Source of the DNA: Phycomyces blakesleeanus NRRL 1555(-)
Taxonomy: Eukaryota; Mucoromycota; Mucoromycetes; Mucorales; Phycomycetaceae
Length of the DNA: 64,000 nt
Assembly (NCBI RefSeq): GCF_001638985.1
Contig: NW_017265141.1
Span: 1 to 64,000 of the forward strand
Direction: 5' to 3'
In this document: positions 37,136 through 49,035 of the stretch, in pieces
Position numbering within the stretch: position 1 is the first letter of the stretch
How the letters are laid out: each line of letters starts with the position of its first letter
The notes under the pieces: generated by a model
What the model was told of the DNA's origin: nothing
Seen by the model: only the letters and a program-made list of their open reading frames with translations
Databases searched by the model: none
Program-made: the position numbers and the translations under genes

Positions 37136-38002
37136 ATGGCAGACGCAACAACGACTACAAATCCTGCAGTGGCTGATGTTGGTGCGGTCGAGGAACCCCT
37201 TGATCTTGTCCGCCTTTCTTTAGATGAGCGTATTTATGTGAAGCTCAGAGGCGATCGCGAATTACGCGGTGTCTTGCATGTATGTCTTTTATAAATATAT
37301 ATTGTAGATGGCAACACCTTTTATTTATCTATTTATCTGTCTTCTTTTATTGACTATAACATATACATATAAATGACTTTCTTTCTTTCTTTACTTATCT
37401 TTCAAGGCATACGATGGCCATTTGAATATGGTGTTGGGTGAGGTTGAAGAAACAATTACCATTGTGGATGTCAATGAAGATACCTTTGAAGAACTTGTCC
37501 GGGTAAGCAATCGAATACAAAGAATATTGTGGATTAGTATATAAAAGTCAACACGTTTAATATATATATATATATATATATAAGTACAAATATCAATTCT
37601 TGGGATTTTGAGCTTTTGCTTGGATACTTGAGTCAATAGGGATACAATAAAGTAGATTTAAAAAGGGGATGGTTAATAAACAAATAAATAAATAAATACA
37701 TACTTGGAAGAAACTAACAGCACTGTTTACTTACTATGATTATGTTTATTATTTTAGACTGTGATCCGTAACTTTGACATGCTGTTCGTACGTGGTGATG
37801 GTGTTATTTTGGTAAGCATTTTATGGTTGTGAGGGAGACTTTTATATTGCTGGGTTCTTTTTCTTTGCTTCTCTATCTATATATCTGCTTCTACTTCTTC
37901 TTTATACTAGAGTATTAGTACTTTCTTTAATATTTAATTCTTAATTCTTAATGTTCCTCTTTTCTTTGAATGCAACAGGTATCTCCTCCTTCGCGCGCAT
38001 AA
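37136..38002 (+). CDS. LSM3: U6 snRNA-associated Sm-like protein LSm3
   Basis: Four exons (37136-37279, 37407-37502, 37758-37811, 37979-38002) join to 105 residues. LSm3 is a ring subunit of the nuclear Lsm2-8 complex, which binds the U6 snRNA 3' end, and of the cytoplasmic Lsm1-7 complex in mRNA decay. The Sm1 motif runs from [20 protein letters not shown] through [18 protein letters not shown], with the Asp and Asn that line the RNA pocket. The Sm2 motif is [31 protein letters not shown] is characteristic of LSm3. The last coding exon is only eight codons. Splice borders are canonical and all phases agree. Confidence 0.95.
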
Positions 38003-38682
38003 ACAGACATTATTAATAACAGTAATAACAAAAATAAAAATAAAAATAAAAATAAGGCAAACTAAATGGAAGAAGGAAAGAAATGAGAAGAATTACTTTG
38101 TTTTACGACACATATTCTAAAGTGTATATTGTGAAGATGAAGATGAAGAAAAAGAAGACAAGAGGTATTCTATATAGACGTGTGAATTAGCGAGTGAATA
38201 TATATATATATATATATATTATAAGCACATTTATATGTATATGTAAGTAGATATGTATGTGAATATGCATATTTTTATTTGTTTATATGAAAAGATGGAT
38301 TACAGACAGACTGACAGAACCGACTGACAGAAAGACATACAAACGCACACAAACGCACGCACACTGATCGGGTTGTATTTTATTTACACCAATGTGGGAG
38401 GGATGAGGGGATACTTGGATGAGATAAAATGCCTGATAAACAAATGCAGTAAACCTCTTTCCCAGTCTTCACAACCTGGAAAAGATAATTAGATAAGGGA
38501 AAGGAGAGACAAAAGAAAAGAAAAAGGGAGAAGACAACAATAATAATAATAGTAGTGATAATAATAATAATATAAAGAAAAAGAGGTAGAAGAAGTAGAC
38601 AAGGTAGACGGGAAGGGAATAAACAAGTGAGGAAGGATAAAGTAGTATTAGAAATTAAAATTTATAATAATATATATTCACG
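38003..38682. other. Convergent 3' intergenic region
   Basis: It lies between the stops of LSM3 (+) and the zinc-finger gene (-), so it holds both 3' ends. Simple repeats include (AAAAT)n at 38033-38053, (TA)n at 38200-38220, and ACGCAC-rich and AATAAT-rich tracts. No gene is seen. Confidence 0.5.
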
Positions 38683-41600
38683 TTAGACGTGATTATCCAA
38701 AGTCCATTTATCCCGCTGAGGTTTTGCCTGTGAGTTTTGTGCCTGAGGAATGGTTGAAGAAGGTGTATCCTGGTAAGGATATTGATAAGCTGCTTGTCTT
38801 TGAACATGTTGATTCTGTTGATTCTGTTGATTCTGTTGATTTTGTTGGTTCTGTTGAGCTTGTTGTTGTTGAGCTTGCTGCTGCTGCTGCTGCTGAGCTT
38901 GTTGTTGTTGCATTTGATGATGGTGTTGTTGCTGTAGTTGTTGCTGGTGACGAGCCTGTTGCTGTTGAGCCTGTTGCTGTTGAGCCTGTTGAATACGCTG
39001 AGCATGTTGCTGCTGGGCTGCCTGCTGCTGTTTGACCTGCTGCTGTTGGACATGTTGCTGCTGGACGTGTTGCTGTTGAACGTGTTGCTGCTGGACGTGT
39101 TGCTGCTGGACGTGTTGCTGTTGAACGTGTTGCTGTTGAGCCTGAAAACGTGCCTGGTTTTGGGCTTGAGCTTGAGCCTGAGCTTGAGCCTGAGCCTGGT
39201 GCTGAGCCTGAGCTTGCGCTTGAGCCTGAGCTTGAGCCTGAGCTTGGGCCTGAGCTTGAGCTTGAGCCTGGGCATGGGCATGAGCTTGAGCCTGAGCCTG
39301 GGCTTGCTGTCGAGCCTGAACTTGAGCCTGGGTTGACCGTGGCTTCCTTTGATGAGGAATACCAAGAAGTGGGTCGGACCCCAAACCCTGAACGTTGTGA
39401 CCATGAGTCTGATGGTAACGCAGTCCATTAGTAGTTCTATAAGCCTTTTTGCAACCAGGAACAATGCAGCTGTATTGCTTCTGGGCAGCAGCACCTTGAA
39501 TGCCACCAAGATTGTGATGGTGTGATCCATCTTCGTTAGAAGCGAGAGTTAATCCGTGACTAGAAGAGCCCTTTGCTTCTCTGAGATGGTACTGAAGACC
39601 ATTGATATTCTTGTATCGTTTTTGGCAATTTGGCATGGCACATCTAAAGGGTTTCTCGATGTCATCAATGTTGGGGTGAGTGCTCTTCATGTGATAAAAG
39701 AGACCACTCGAGAGAGGGAAGCTGGTGAAGCATCCGGGTACACCACATCCATAAGGGCTCAACTCTGGTACAGATGATGAAGATGGCTGTGGTTGTTGGT
39801 CATAGTTCATCTGACCTCGTCTTGTCTGCTGTGGTAATGTTGCTGCTGCTTGAGTCGCGTGCTGGAATTGAGCAAGAACGGATGGATCTTGAGAAACACT
39901 GTAGAGTGGTAAGCGTATTAGATATAAATGTTCACCACATCCTCCGCATTCACACCACCGATAATAGTTCCGTTTATCGACATACAAACACACATTACAC
40001 GGACAAAATACACAATATACACACGCCAGTCGAAAACCAAATAATAGATAGAAGAAGAAAATCGCACAAACACACGCACACCACGAATACACCACAAGTA
40101 AAGATACTACACTCTATATACAAAAAAAAGAAATATTATCTATTTACCGTAAAATTGAGTCGTCTTCAGCCCACACAGGACGTTCATGGACCTTTTGTCG
40201 TGAGTTGAGCATATCCATTTGTCTGTTGTTGTGAAGCGCTGGTGAATAAGTGGCTGCTGCTGCTGCGGCGGCGGCGGCGGCGGCTGATGTAGGTGTTGCT
40301 GTAGGTGTTGCCGTTGTTGCGGCTGTTGGCATACGTGGTGGGGAGTGTGTCGAAGGACTGTTTAGGATTGTCGTGTTGAGTGGAGGGAGGGTTGTAGGCA
40401 GTTCTGGCACAGACACGGCAGGACTGTGGACAATGTTGCTAATGTCGCCTGGATTAGTATAGATGGCCTGTTGTGGCGTTGACAATGTTTGCGCAGGATG
40501 CGGCGAATGTGTCTATGATGAATAACACCCCCCAAAAATTTTTTATTGTTATTTTGGATTTTTTTGAAGTATAATTATATAATTATATAATTATTAATAA
40601 TATATTATATTATATTATATTATTTTATATTATATTATTTTATATTACACATATGTGTGTGTGTGTATGTGTGTGTATTGATTAATAATATTCTCCGTTA
40701 AGAGATGAGGATGATGAAGTAATGGTAGAGGTAGTGAATAGAAGAAGTACAAGTAGTACAGGTAAAAAGGGTATTGAAAAGTGGTAATGATTATATAGAA
40801 TTTCTAGAATCTAAGGATTAAGAATAACAATAAAAAGAAATTTCCTTACGGTTGAATGAGTATTGTAGTGGCTCATTGATTGAGCTCTGTCCTGCTGTTG
40901 AGAAACTGGCTGACGTGATGCTATCTCATTGGCATATGAAGATGAGTGAGAATAAGTAATCTCCTGCTGTTTTGCCAGTGGTGAAGACTGTGTTATGGTT
41001 GCATGACTAGTGTGTCGTGTCGAGCTGAAGTTTTGGTACTGGGTAGACTGAGCCGAGCTTTCAACCTTTAAGGGAAGAGATGGTGAAGAAGGCAAAGATG
41101 ATGAAGAATTTTGTTGTTGAAGTTGATTTTGTTGTTGTTGTTGTTGTTGAGATAAATAAGCAAATGCAGGTAAACCAGAGATTTGTTGACCAGATGCACT
41201 TTGAGCATCAGACAGTGGAGAGCTGTATGGCTGTTGCTGTTGTTGCTGTTGCTGCTGTTGTTGGGTTTGATTTTGAGGATTATAGGATCGGGAATAGTTG
41301 TAGGATGGTTGCTTTGGACTCTCTGGCTGTTGGCCATAACTATACAGATGATGATACTATACAGAATACAAAAAATAATAATAGAAAAAAAAAGATATAT
41401 ATTTTTATTTTTATTTTTATTTTATATTTATATTTTTATATTATTGTTAACGTTAATGTTAATGCTATTGTATACATATAAAATAATATATCTCTTCTTT
41501 ATATAAAAAAGAAGAATGACAATAGCAACAGTAAAAGTACTTCTTCTATATCTTGCGTCTCTTACTTGGCTAAACTACAAAGTCTTTTTTTTTTGTCTTT

Positions 41601-41759
41601 TTCTCTCTCTCTCTTTATCTGTCTCTTTCTCCCTCACTCTTATACTCTACCCACACCCCCGTTCACTGTCCCCTTTTTTTCTTTTTTTTTCTTTTTTTCT
41701 TTTTTTTATTCTTTTTTTTTTATTTATTTATTTATTTCTATTGAGTGCTTATTTACCAT
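38683..41759 (-). CDS. SFP1/JAZF1-type C2H2 zinc-finger regulator with Gln-rich repeats
   Basis: Well-supported exons are 40850-41356, 40148-40512 and 38683-39898. Three C2H2 fingers are visible: [20 protein letters not shown] with H-x5-[21 protein letters not shown] followed by YHL; and [20 protein letters not shown] with HQTHGH. The last two are the split-finger type of Sfp1 and JAZF1. Sfp1 controls ribosomal-protein and cell-size genes, so a nuclear transcription-factor role is inferred. The N-terminal half is Ser/Pro/Gln-rich with a poly-Ala run. The C-terminal part is a long (QA)n stretch, then repeated HVQQQ units and QQNQ repeats. The 5' end is uncertain: no ATG precedes the 41356 exon in frame. 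A nine-base exon (41567-41575 region, FSQ) and an ATG at 41757-41759 followed directly by GTAAAT would give MFSQYHH. Confidence 0.78.
38800..39340 (-). repeat. Coding Gln, Gln-Ala and HVQQQ repeats
   Basis: The last exon of the zinc-finger gene contains a block of alternating Gln-Ala codons (about 39150-39340) and tandem CAACACGTCCAGCAG-type 15-bp units encoding HVQQQ (about 39040-39135). CAG/CAA-rich runs continue to about 38800. Each block is a separate microsatellite or minisatellite class in one reading frame. The repeats also create long spurious open frames on the + strand. Confidence 0.9.
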
Positions 41760-43083
41760 GCTTTCTGGGAAAAAAATAACCAAAAATGTTTAAAAATAAA
41801 ATAAAAAATAAAAAAAATTAAAAATTAAAAAAAAAATTAAAATAAGTAAAAAAAAAAAAAAAAAAAAAAAATTAGTGGTATATGCGTTTTTTTATTTATT
41901 TTTTTTTATTTATATTTGATTGTTTGTTTTAGTTTAGTATTTATTTTTAGTTCAATTTTTAGGTTGATTTTGATTGGATATATATTCTCTTTTTTTTTTT
42001 TTATATACAAGTAATTAAATTATAACTTTTTTTTTTTAAAAAATTTGTATATGTCATAATTTTTTATTTTTACGTAAAAAAAGAAATTTTTTTTTTTGTT
42101 TTTGTTTATTTTTTTTTATTTATACATACATATATATCTATAAAGAAAATGTTTGGGATACCATATATGGGTATATTTTTAAGTTACACTAAACCAAATA
42201 TAGACTTTTCTGTGATTTTAATTTCTAATATATATGTAGACTAAATATTTGTGATAATTCATTCATCAAGAAAAAAAAAGTATATTTTTACTAAAAACAC
42301 AAACAGTAGCTTTTATATCTTTTGTATTAAAGAAATTATAGCTATGAAGATTTGTTAGCAACAATATAAGATACTAAAGTATTGTACGATGCGAAATAAT
42401 AAATTTGCGCTTTTTGAATACATTATTATGTCCAAATATTATATTCGCCGATTAAACGTCCTTATTATTATGCTTATAATTTTTTTTAAACTTTTTTTTT
42501 ATTTTTTATTTTATACGTTGTCTCCAAATGTTTTTTTTTATTATTATATAAAACTTAAACAGATAATAGCGAAGATGTGATATTTTCTGTCGGTAAATAA
42601 ATAAATATTTAAATAATTAGATTTATAATTACAGCAATTAACTTTTTTTTTTTTGGTTTTCTGATTTTTGTTTCAATAATGAAACAAAATGAAGGATTAA
42701 AAGGAAATGTATAAAAGTTAAAAAAATATTTGGTTTGTATTTTTTATGTTTCTTATTTTTGTTGTGGTAACCAAAAATGGAAAATAGAAAGAAGAAAATA
42801 GAAAAAGAGAAAAAATGTACATGGGGCAAAGAAAAAAATAAAAAGAATAAAAAAAAAGGCACATAGATTTGGGGGGGGGGGGGGATTTCTCTTAATTTTG
42901 TTGTTATTGTTGGTGTCACTGTCACTGTCACTGCTATTGCTATTGCTATTGCTATTGCTGTTGTTGTTGTTGTTGTTGTTGTTGTAGTGGTGATAAATAA
43001 TAATAGTAATTGTTGTAGTTCTGGTGCTGTTGGTGGTGGGTAGGTGGTGTTTTGGTAGTGGTAGAGTTGTATATATGTATGTA
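41760..43083. other. Extremely AT-rich intergenic region with homopolymers
   Basis: It contains an A run of about 22 at 41849-41870, many T runs of 8-13, a G14 tract at 42871-42884 and GTT/GCT trinucleotide-type repeats at 42920-42985. The importin-alpha 3' end lies in its right part. No gene is supported. Confidence 0.6.
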
Positions 43084-45178
43084 TTAGTTTCCAAATTGGA
43101 AACCTCCTTGAGGAGCATGTGCATCAGCTTGGAAGCTGAAGTTTTGTGGTTGGTTCTGATGGTTGAATCCCTGTTGTTGATCATCGATCATTTCTTCACC
43201 TACTTCATCATCACCAAAGTAACGATCGATGATATTGTAGGCCTTTTTGTAGACCTCGGTGTTCTCATGTCCCTGCATTTGGTGAATGGCCTCTATTCCT
43301 CCACACTCCTCAATATACAGAGCATATCTATTCTGTCCTTCAGGGTCATTCATTCGCTCCATCTCCCCAACCTTGAGAATGTTGTCCAGTCCATCCAGGC
43401 ACACCTGTGCAATCTTGTTGTCCATGCCAACCAGCAGATCGCACAGTGGCTTAATACAGCCTTGGCTCACAATGTATCGGATCTGCTCTGGCTTACTCAA
43501 TCCGCCAGATGTCGCATTCACAATAGCCCAGCATGCTTCCTTACGTGTCTTGAACTCAGCCGTGCCAAGAATATGAACCAATACAGGTATTATGTTGGCA
43601 TCAATCACAGCCTGGATCTGGGTCACACTACCAGCCGTGATATTTGAAATCGTCCAACAGGCCTCTTTGCGGATCGTCTCCTTTGCATTGGTCAACAACG
43701 ACAACAGGGCAGTCAAAACTCCACAGTTGATTACCACCTGAGTCTGGATGTCATCGCCGGTCACAATATTGCCAATCGATCTCAAAGCAGGTGTCTGGAC
43801 TGCTGATGAAGGGTGCATCAGCAATTCCACCAACCGACGACACACTCCAGATTCAATCACGGTCTGGATCCGGTCATTCAACCCATCAGACAAGTAAGAA
43901 ATTGCCCAGCAAGCATCAATCAAGACCTCTTCATCCGAAGAGTAGATCAACTTTGCAAGCGTAGGCAATGCTGGAAACACCTGCAAACCAAAAGAAAATA
44001 AAAAATATTTATACACAAATCCAACAAATTTTATGTGTGTGGTCTTGCTTTTTATTGTACCTTTTTCCAGTCTGGTTGAGGGCTCTTACCACGGCAAAAG
44101 TTGGAAAGTGCCCAGGTAGCATTTCGTTGCATAGAAACCTTGTTATGGTGGTCATCAAGGATGGTCAACAAAGGCATAAGAGCATCACACTTGAGAACAT
44201 AGTCTCGGCATTCAGGCCCATCTCCTGCAATATTACCCAGAGCCCATACAGCCTTTTTTTTAATATTAAAAAAAAAGGGTACAAATTGTGAGTCTTCATA
44301 TACAGAAAAGAGAAATCGGTGAAAGATAATGGTAACTAACATAATCTACCCCAAATCTTCAACCCGAAATAAAAGAGTATTTTACCTGTTCCTTAACATC
44401 TATTACATCACTACTGAGCAACTTTACAAAAATAGGTACTGCTCCAGAATCTACTACGTATTGTGTCTGAGGGGATGATCCTGATGCAATATTCGTCAAT
44501 GCCCATGCAGCTTCAAACTATTCACATCATTAATCATTAGTAAATATCATATAGCTATCAGCTCATATATGCATGTATAAAAGAGGTCCTAAACCTTATT
44601 TGCTTTCCTATCATTTACCTGTAAAAGACTATGACGTGATGAAAGAAACTCGACAAACTTTGGAACAACGCCAGTCTGAATAACCTCTTGGATAGGAGGA
44701 TCGCGTTCCTTGGACAGCAGTTTTCTAAACCGAGTTGTAGCTTCGTATTGTTTTTCCACGTTACCAGAGTATACATCGGCAACAAGACCTGTAAGTATTT
44801 GATGTAACTATATATATATATATATATATATATTTAAAAGAAAAAGAGAATAGAATTAAGATATTATATTATAACTACAAAACACTATTCACGCGATTCA
44901 TTCATTCTTATTTTTTTATTTTTTTTGAGAATGTGTATAGTGTTTACCTCTCCGTGAGTCTCAGTCTCTGCACCATCCTCACTGTCCGAAAGATTGTCAT
45001 TTCCAACCACCATGTTTCTGCGCTTTGTCAGATTCTCTTCACGTTTCTGTTTTCTAATCTCAACAGTATGCTGCTGTCTTCGGTTTCGAACTTGCTCTGC
45101 CTGAAAGGCATCTTTGTTTTTAAACTTGTTTCTACGCTGATCTGCACCTGCTGCTGTTGCTGTTGGTTTGGCATCCAT
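43084..45178 (-). CDS. SRP1: Importin subunit alpha (karyopherin alpha)
   Basis: Five exons (44948-45178, 44619-44807, 44386-44517, 44061-44252, 43084-43980) join to 546 residues, matching yeast Srp1 (542). Importin alpha binds classical nuclear localisation signals and links cargo to importin beta at the pore. The N-terminal IBB domain is basic ([37 protein letters not shown]). It is followed by about ten armadillo repeats carrying the cargo-binding Trp/Asn ladder: [77 protein letters not shown]. An acidic segment ([12 protein letters not shown]) precedes the repeats, and the tail is Gln/Asn/Gly-rich. The start MDAKPTA is the only ATG that leaves the IBB intact. Confidence 0.96.
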
Positions 45179-45899
45179 TGTACTTTATTTATTTATTTTT
45201 GGAACTAATAGATGAAGTGATTCGAATAGAAAGAAGAAGAAAAAGGAAAGAAAGATGAGAAATAGTGATACACACAAAGGGAGAAAGAGGCGAGTGTAAG
45301 GTAATAGTAATTACGTGTATGTGATGTATACAAAGAGGAATGTGTCTGACCTTGTAAAGAAATGAAGAAAGTGAAGAGATGAAAATAAATAAAAAATAAA
45401 TAAAAAATAAAAATAAAAGACTGCGTGAAGGACTTGGGGCTATTTGCACACTTATGCTGTTTTCTAAAAGAAGGGGGATGAGGACAACCCAATCAAACCA
45501 GACCTATTCTTTTACAGTGCCTTTTTTTTAAACACATAATCTGTGCGGCCCCTACCTTGATCGCACACCGGACACACACATATATATGCACATACACACA
45601 CTCTCTCTTTATTATTATTTACTTCTCACACACACATAAATACAAATATGTATATTGTATTTACTTGCGTACCTATGCACTGACACACATCACACATTAC
45701 AATGAATGAAGTTTTTGGTGTATCAAATATTGTGAAACCAATGAAATGGTGGAACTTGACACACAAACATTTATAGATTTATAGATTTATTTATTCATTT
45801 ATGCTCAACAATTTTGCAATTTTTTTCCTTCTTTTCTTATTGATCTCAAGGTAAATTTACAATTCTTTTGAATTGTGAAGCGTAATAATTTTTATATAT
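45179..45899. other. Upstream region of importin alpha
   Basis: AT-rich DNA with AAATA repeats near 45388-45415 and CA-rich repeats near 45570-45690. No gene is seen. It ends with the TAT that precedes the second CACTA element. Confidence 0.5.
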
Positions 45900-47508
45900 C
45901 ACTACGGGAAAAAAAGAGGTGCTTCCGGGGGTTCACTGGGGGTCCGCTCAGGAGGTCGTCCAGGTGGGTGTTTTTCGCTTACCCACTTTTTCACCTCCTG
46001 CCTGTTATGGATTAGTTTATAACTCCGCTCTTTAACAAATAACCGCCAGAGAAATTGCTTGTGTAGGAATATAGATGTACCTTACATGCCCATATATAGA
46101 TACAATTATCTGCGATAAATTCTGATCGAAATAAATCACAGATTTAAAAATGCGTTTTCAAAAAAAAAAATGGTTCAAAAAAAATTGTGTTTCAAATAAA
46201 TTGGTTTTTATTTTTTGTTTCAAAGTAGAAAAAAATGCTAAGCTATAGCTACACCATATAATTTATGAGCAGAAATATATAATAAATTAAATCTAGTTAT
46301 TCTAAGCTAAAGATAGGGTCATGGAGTCTATATCCCTTATAATTCTTGAAGACAAAAGCACCTAAGAGCACCCGTAATAGTGGAGTACAAGAGCAATCTA
46401 GTAAAATATAAATATGAATGAGTATTTCCAGTTTAAAAATATAAGTCAAATGAAAGCTTACCTTTGAGTTTGCCGAGATGAATTTCATAAAAGTTAGAAT
46501 CTCTACAAGTAAAAATGAATAAAAGATGGTTAGTATTCAATTACTTTGTAAACTAGGTGTGCAGGTATTACCTCAGCTCATTTTGACCAGATGATGAAAA
46601 GGCTAATTGTCAGCTAATGAGACCCAAGATGAATAACTGCATTACAAAGTACAATATTGCTTTTTTATTATATATACCTCAAAAACAAGAATATATAGAC
46701 ACGTTTTCTAAAAAGATAATATACTATATGTAAACACACGTAATGAACAAACTTTTGTTGGTAAAGTAGAGTAAGAAACAACGCGAAGGATGTAATCCCA
46801 CACTTATTCAAAATCGATTTAAAAAATTCTCATTGGTCTTTTGGCTTTTAATACCAATGGTGAAACTCGCAGAAATGTCTTTAAAAAAATGCTAAGTCAT
46901 TCTCTCTCGGTTTGACTTATTTTTATAAGTTAAAGAGGTACGTTCTAATAGCAAATAATTGAAATTACAGTTGTAGCTTATTAAAAAAAATATGTGTATA
47001 TATTTATATCTTCATTGGGTTGAGTTTTCCCTAGAAGGTTGCCTTTGCTAGGCATTCTTTACTAATATTATGTAAGAAACAAAAAAAAATCGTATATTTT
47101 TTCTTATTTGAAATTTTGACAAAGTCGTTTTATATGCTGAAAATCGTTGCCTTTACCAAATTTTAACAGAATTATTTTTTCATTACACAATACAGCCTCC
47201 GCATTTCCTTATTCAATGTTTTGTCTTACTTGAACAGCTTTTTGTTGTGATCAAAAAAGTTTGAAGTAGGACCAAACCTTCTTTCTTCCTTTATTTGGAA
47301 GAAAAAATATTCAACTCACGAAATTATAGAAAGAAAAATTCTCTAGGCCAATAATATTGTTTGGGTACCATACCCTACCATATTTGGCTTCCAATTTTTG
47401 TGGTGGTGGAATTTTCTGTTTCATTTTGATTTTTTTGGTGATTTTTTAATTATTATAGGCCAAAAATGAAGTCACAATTACAAAAAACACCCCTTTTTTC
47501 CCGTAGTG
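45900..47508. mobile_element. Non-autonomous CACTA element, 1609 bp
   Basis: The ends are CACTACGGGAAAAAA at 45900 and its near-perfect complement TTTTTTCCCGTAGTG ending at 47508. They are flanked by TAT on both sides (45897-45899 and 47509-47511), the 3-bp duplication expected of CACTA insertion. The left subterminal 110 bp is GC-rich (GGTGCTTCCGGGGG, GGTCCGCTCAGGAGG). The right 85 bp is almost the same as the right end of the 21421-24577 element, including TTTTTTGGTGATTTTTTAAT followed by TATAGGCC. The interior has no transposase similarity or long frame, so movement would depend on an enzyme supplied elsewhere. The orientation shown is the one matching the transposase-bearing copy. Confidence 0.85.
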
Positions 47509-48599
47509 TATACATAGACTTCTTTATTTATATGAAAGAGCTTTTTTTTTCTTTGGGGGGGGGGGGGGGGTCTTTTACTCAAACTGTGGTACACAGACTT
47601 ATTTGTTTTATTTATTTTATAACAAATAAAAATAAGAACAATGGTAAAATTGAGAACTCAAATAACTACATATTTATTATTTATGTTGGATTATTTTTAA
47701 ATCATTTATATATATAGAAATCTTTCGGAAATTTTGATCGTTATAAAATAATAATTAATCAAATACTGTGATAAGTTGAAATGATAAAGTATAATATAAT
47801 ACATAGCCCAATTCACGTTATGTATCTGTTCCAGAGCACTCCTCCCCTTTTCCTCCTTGATGACAAATTGTGTGTGCAATGCTCTTAAAAATAATATAAA
47901 AATCATATTTTAAACACAGATGTTTTACCGATAACCGTCGTCTTTTTTAACCAATAGTATACTTTACATTATGTACTCCGCATTAAAAAGTCTAATTGTA
48001 AAGTACGATTGGTTAATGCATAAACCACTTCTAATTAACGACGTGTAGCATTGTAAAAATCCCAAGTACCACACACAGAAAATAAAAAGGTTTTTGATGG
48101 ACCACTGATCGATTTTGTAGATGATTCAAGTACAATGTAAATTAAATTAGCATTATGTATATAAAAAAAATAGTAGTAGTAGTAGTAGTAGTGATAGTAT
48201 TAGCAGTAGAATCAACAGTAGCTCTACTTTCCTGTTAATGATCATTACAATGACTATTACTATTACTATTACTATTTTATAATTCCAATTAACAAGTTTA
48301 ACGAAAGAATCTCTTTAGCTTTTTTCTCTTTTTCTTCTTCATTAAAAAAAAAGTAATTTAATGCAATCGGCCACAACGTTCAACTAGCCATGACCACATT
48401 GAAAAAAAATGCAATGTTCTACATTGTGCTAAGCAATTCAAGGCAAAACAAGACAGAAAGACAGAGAGAAAGAACAAAATAACAAAAGGAAACAAGAAAG
48501 GAATGAATGATATAAGAAGAGAGAAACACTAGCATCGAGCAGCAAGATTCTTTTCTATACAGATGTGTATATATAAAACAGGTTTCTGAATTAAGAGAT
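47509..48599. other. Intergenic region with G16 tract and TAG repeats
   Basis: It contains a run of 16 G at 47555-47570, (TAG)n at about 48170-48192 and (ATTACT)n at 48253-48275. No gene is supported. The right side includes the 3' end of the G-gamma gene. Confidence 0.5.
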
Positions 48600-49035
48600 C
48601 TACATCAGTGTACAGCCACACACGCCAATAGGCTCAGGGAATGTTTCTAGGTTCTTGTGGCCCCACACCGAAGGAACCATTGTGTCTGTTGTTGTCTGGC
48701 AATACTCAATCAAACTAGTAATAACAGGAATAATAGTAATAGTAGTAAATGTATTAAAGATGTTATTAATGTTGGTAGTAGTAATATATATATATATTAT
48801 AAAAAAAGGGGGGAGAGTGGAGGAAAAGTTGAAAAGATTGGTGAGATATATATATATATATTTAAAAACAAAAACAAAACAAATGAATCGATTAAAAAAA
48901 CGTAAGTCTTTGGGATACTTACGACCGACTTGCTTCTGACACAGGTACACGCGCAATCTCCAATTGTTCTCGAAGCTTTTCGTTGAGATCCAGCAACTTT
49001 TCGAGTTTAGCTTCTTTAGTTAATGGGTGCGACAT
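48600..49035 (-). CDS. Heterotrimeric G-protein gamma subunit
   Basis: Two exons (48923-49035, 48600-48714) join to 75 residues. The N-terminal half is a helix (KEAKLEKLLDLNEKLREQLE), the part that forms a coiled coil with G-beta in GGL domains. The middle has SLIEYCQTTTDTMVPSVWG, and the C-terminus is PIGVCGCTLM: a CaaX-type box (CTLM) with a second Cys two residues earlier, suited to prenylation and palmitoylation. Fungal gamma subunits (Ste18/Gng1) have this size and ending. It would tether G-beta-gamma to the plasma membrane for pheromone or nutrient signalling. The intron has canonical GT/AG borders and phase 2. Only the G-gamma family fits this combination of features. Confidence 0.88.

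Noticed and set aside
38724..39431. Long plus-strand open frames opposite the zinc-finger gene
   Set aside because: They are mirror images of the CAG/GCT-type repeats on the coding strand, giving Leu/Ser/Glu-Pro repeats without any domain.
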